The translations under genes and the position numbers were made by a program. A stretch of DNA of 64,000 nucleotides, from NCBI RefSeq assembly GCF_005877005.1, contig NZ_SSNH01000001.1, forward strand, positions 248,001-312,000, given 5' to 3'. Of the stretch, positions 63,755 through 64,000 are shown one piece after another. Position 1 is the stretch's first letter; every line of letters begins with the position of its first letter. The notes beneath the pieces were generated by a model. That model was not told the origin of the DNA and searched no databases. It saw nothing but the letters and a program-made list of their open reading frames with translations. This stretch comes from Sinomonas susongensis. Its GTDB lineage: Bacteria; Actinomycetota; Actinomycetes; Actinomycetales; Micrococcaceae.

Positions 63755-64000
63755 CTAGCGGCCGGTCCGTGGGCCTTCCTGAGAGGAACGGAGGACGGCG
63801 GCTTCCGCGGGATGCACGACGGCGGCGAGGGCCGCGGTGGCGAGGGTGAGGGCGGCGATCCCGAGTGCGAGCCACCCCCAGCCGAGGCCTTGGAAGACGT
63901 AGCCGCCGAGCCAGCCCAGCAGGCTCGAGCCCGTGTAGTAGAAGAGGTTGTAGAGCGATGCGGCCTGGGCCCGGCCAGTGGTCGCCAAAGCGCCGGTCCA
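63755..64000 (-). CDS. MFS transporter, C-terminal part (truncated by window end)
   Basis: The open frame reads out of the window at 64000 and stops at 63755. The visible 80 residues are GRAQAASLYNLFYYTGSSLLGWLGGYVFQGLGWGWLALGIAALTLATAALAAVV, the last two membrane helices of a major facilitator (AraJ/YnfM-like subgroup, where SxLYxLFYYxGSSxxG is typical), and then a short cytoplasmic tail VHPAEAAVLRSSQEGPRTGR. Transcribed toward the Lrp gene, in the same direction, with a 40-bp gap. Confidence 0.8.
   Translation of the reverse strand, partial: WTGALATTGRAQAASLYNLFYYTGSSLLGWLGGYVFQGLGWGWLALGIAALTLATAALAAVVHPAEAAVLRSSQEGPRTGR

Overview
The window is a very GC-rich, gene-dense chromosomal segment from an actinobacterium. 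Mycothiol genes (inositol-1-phosphate synthase and mshA), the CIRCE-controlled groES-groEL with a His-tailed GroEL, treX/treY/treZ, guaB plus guaB3, and abundant GTG starts preceded by a TANNNT box without a Shine-Dalgarno together point to the Micrococcaceae (Arthrobacter/Sinomonas-like). The family placement is inference. No stretch longer than 300 bases lacks a gene; the largest gaps are about 214 bp (12291-12504), 179 bp (38119-38297) and 151 bp (31323-31473), all described below. I see no CRISPR array, prophage or transposase.

Region 1 (1-11019, plus strand) is one tightly overlapping cell-surface polysaccharide operon. It holds the C-terminus of a GT2 enzyme, a CgeB-like glycosyltransferase, an HP-motif (sialyltransferase-like) transferase, a CMP-sugar (NeuA/PseF-type) cytidylyltransferase, a four-domain CBS-NeuB-SAF-TIM-barrel fusion, several GT4/GT2 enzymes and an O-antigen-ligase/polymerase-like membrane protein whose N-terminus is a 15-bp tandem repeat. 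Together they suggest an exopolysaccharide decorated with a nonulosonic (sialic/legionaminic-like) acid. Two minus-strand genes follow (a nucleotidyltransferase-like protein and an orphan small protein).

Region 2 (12505-21307) is a glycogen-to-trehalose operon: two tandem glgX/treX debranching enzymes, treY and treZ, closed by a strong bidirectional terminator. Region 3 (21393-31322) carries a GlsB-type membrane protein, an aldo/keto reductase, ino1, fhs, mshA, and the alr-tsaE-tsaB-rimI-tsaD operon (alanine racemase and tRNA t6A synthesis).

Region 4 (31323-37683) has an AbiEi/DUF559-like gene bracketed by two copies of a palindromic repeat, a YbdK-type glutamate-cysteine ligase with a translationally coupled 57-aa membrane protein, aidB, an aroE-like gene and a THUMP-like methyltransferase. 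Region 5 (37750-50110) is housekeeping: groES-groEL with two CIRCE operators, DUF2254, guaB, guaB3, glpD, a PTS IIA, SURF1, DUF3817 and guaA.

Region 6 (50183-64000) holds a large helicase-like protein whose ATPase motifs are all degenerate but which keeps a C-terminal nuclease-like domain, a CpaB-like SAF protein, FmdB, 5-FTHF cyclo-ligase, galU-GNAT-sepX/glpR-like genes, an NmrA-like oxidoreductase, a tRNA-Ala(CGC) with a one-base T-arm defect, a frameshifted malate dehydrogenase, two Lrp regulators and two MFS transporters (the last truncated by the window edge). At least twelve genes begin exactly 6-7 nt after a TANNNT -10 box, so leaderless transcription appears common here.
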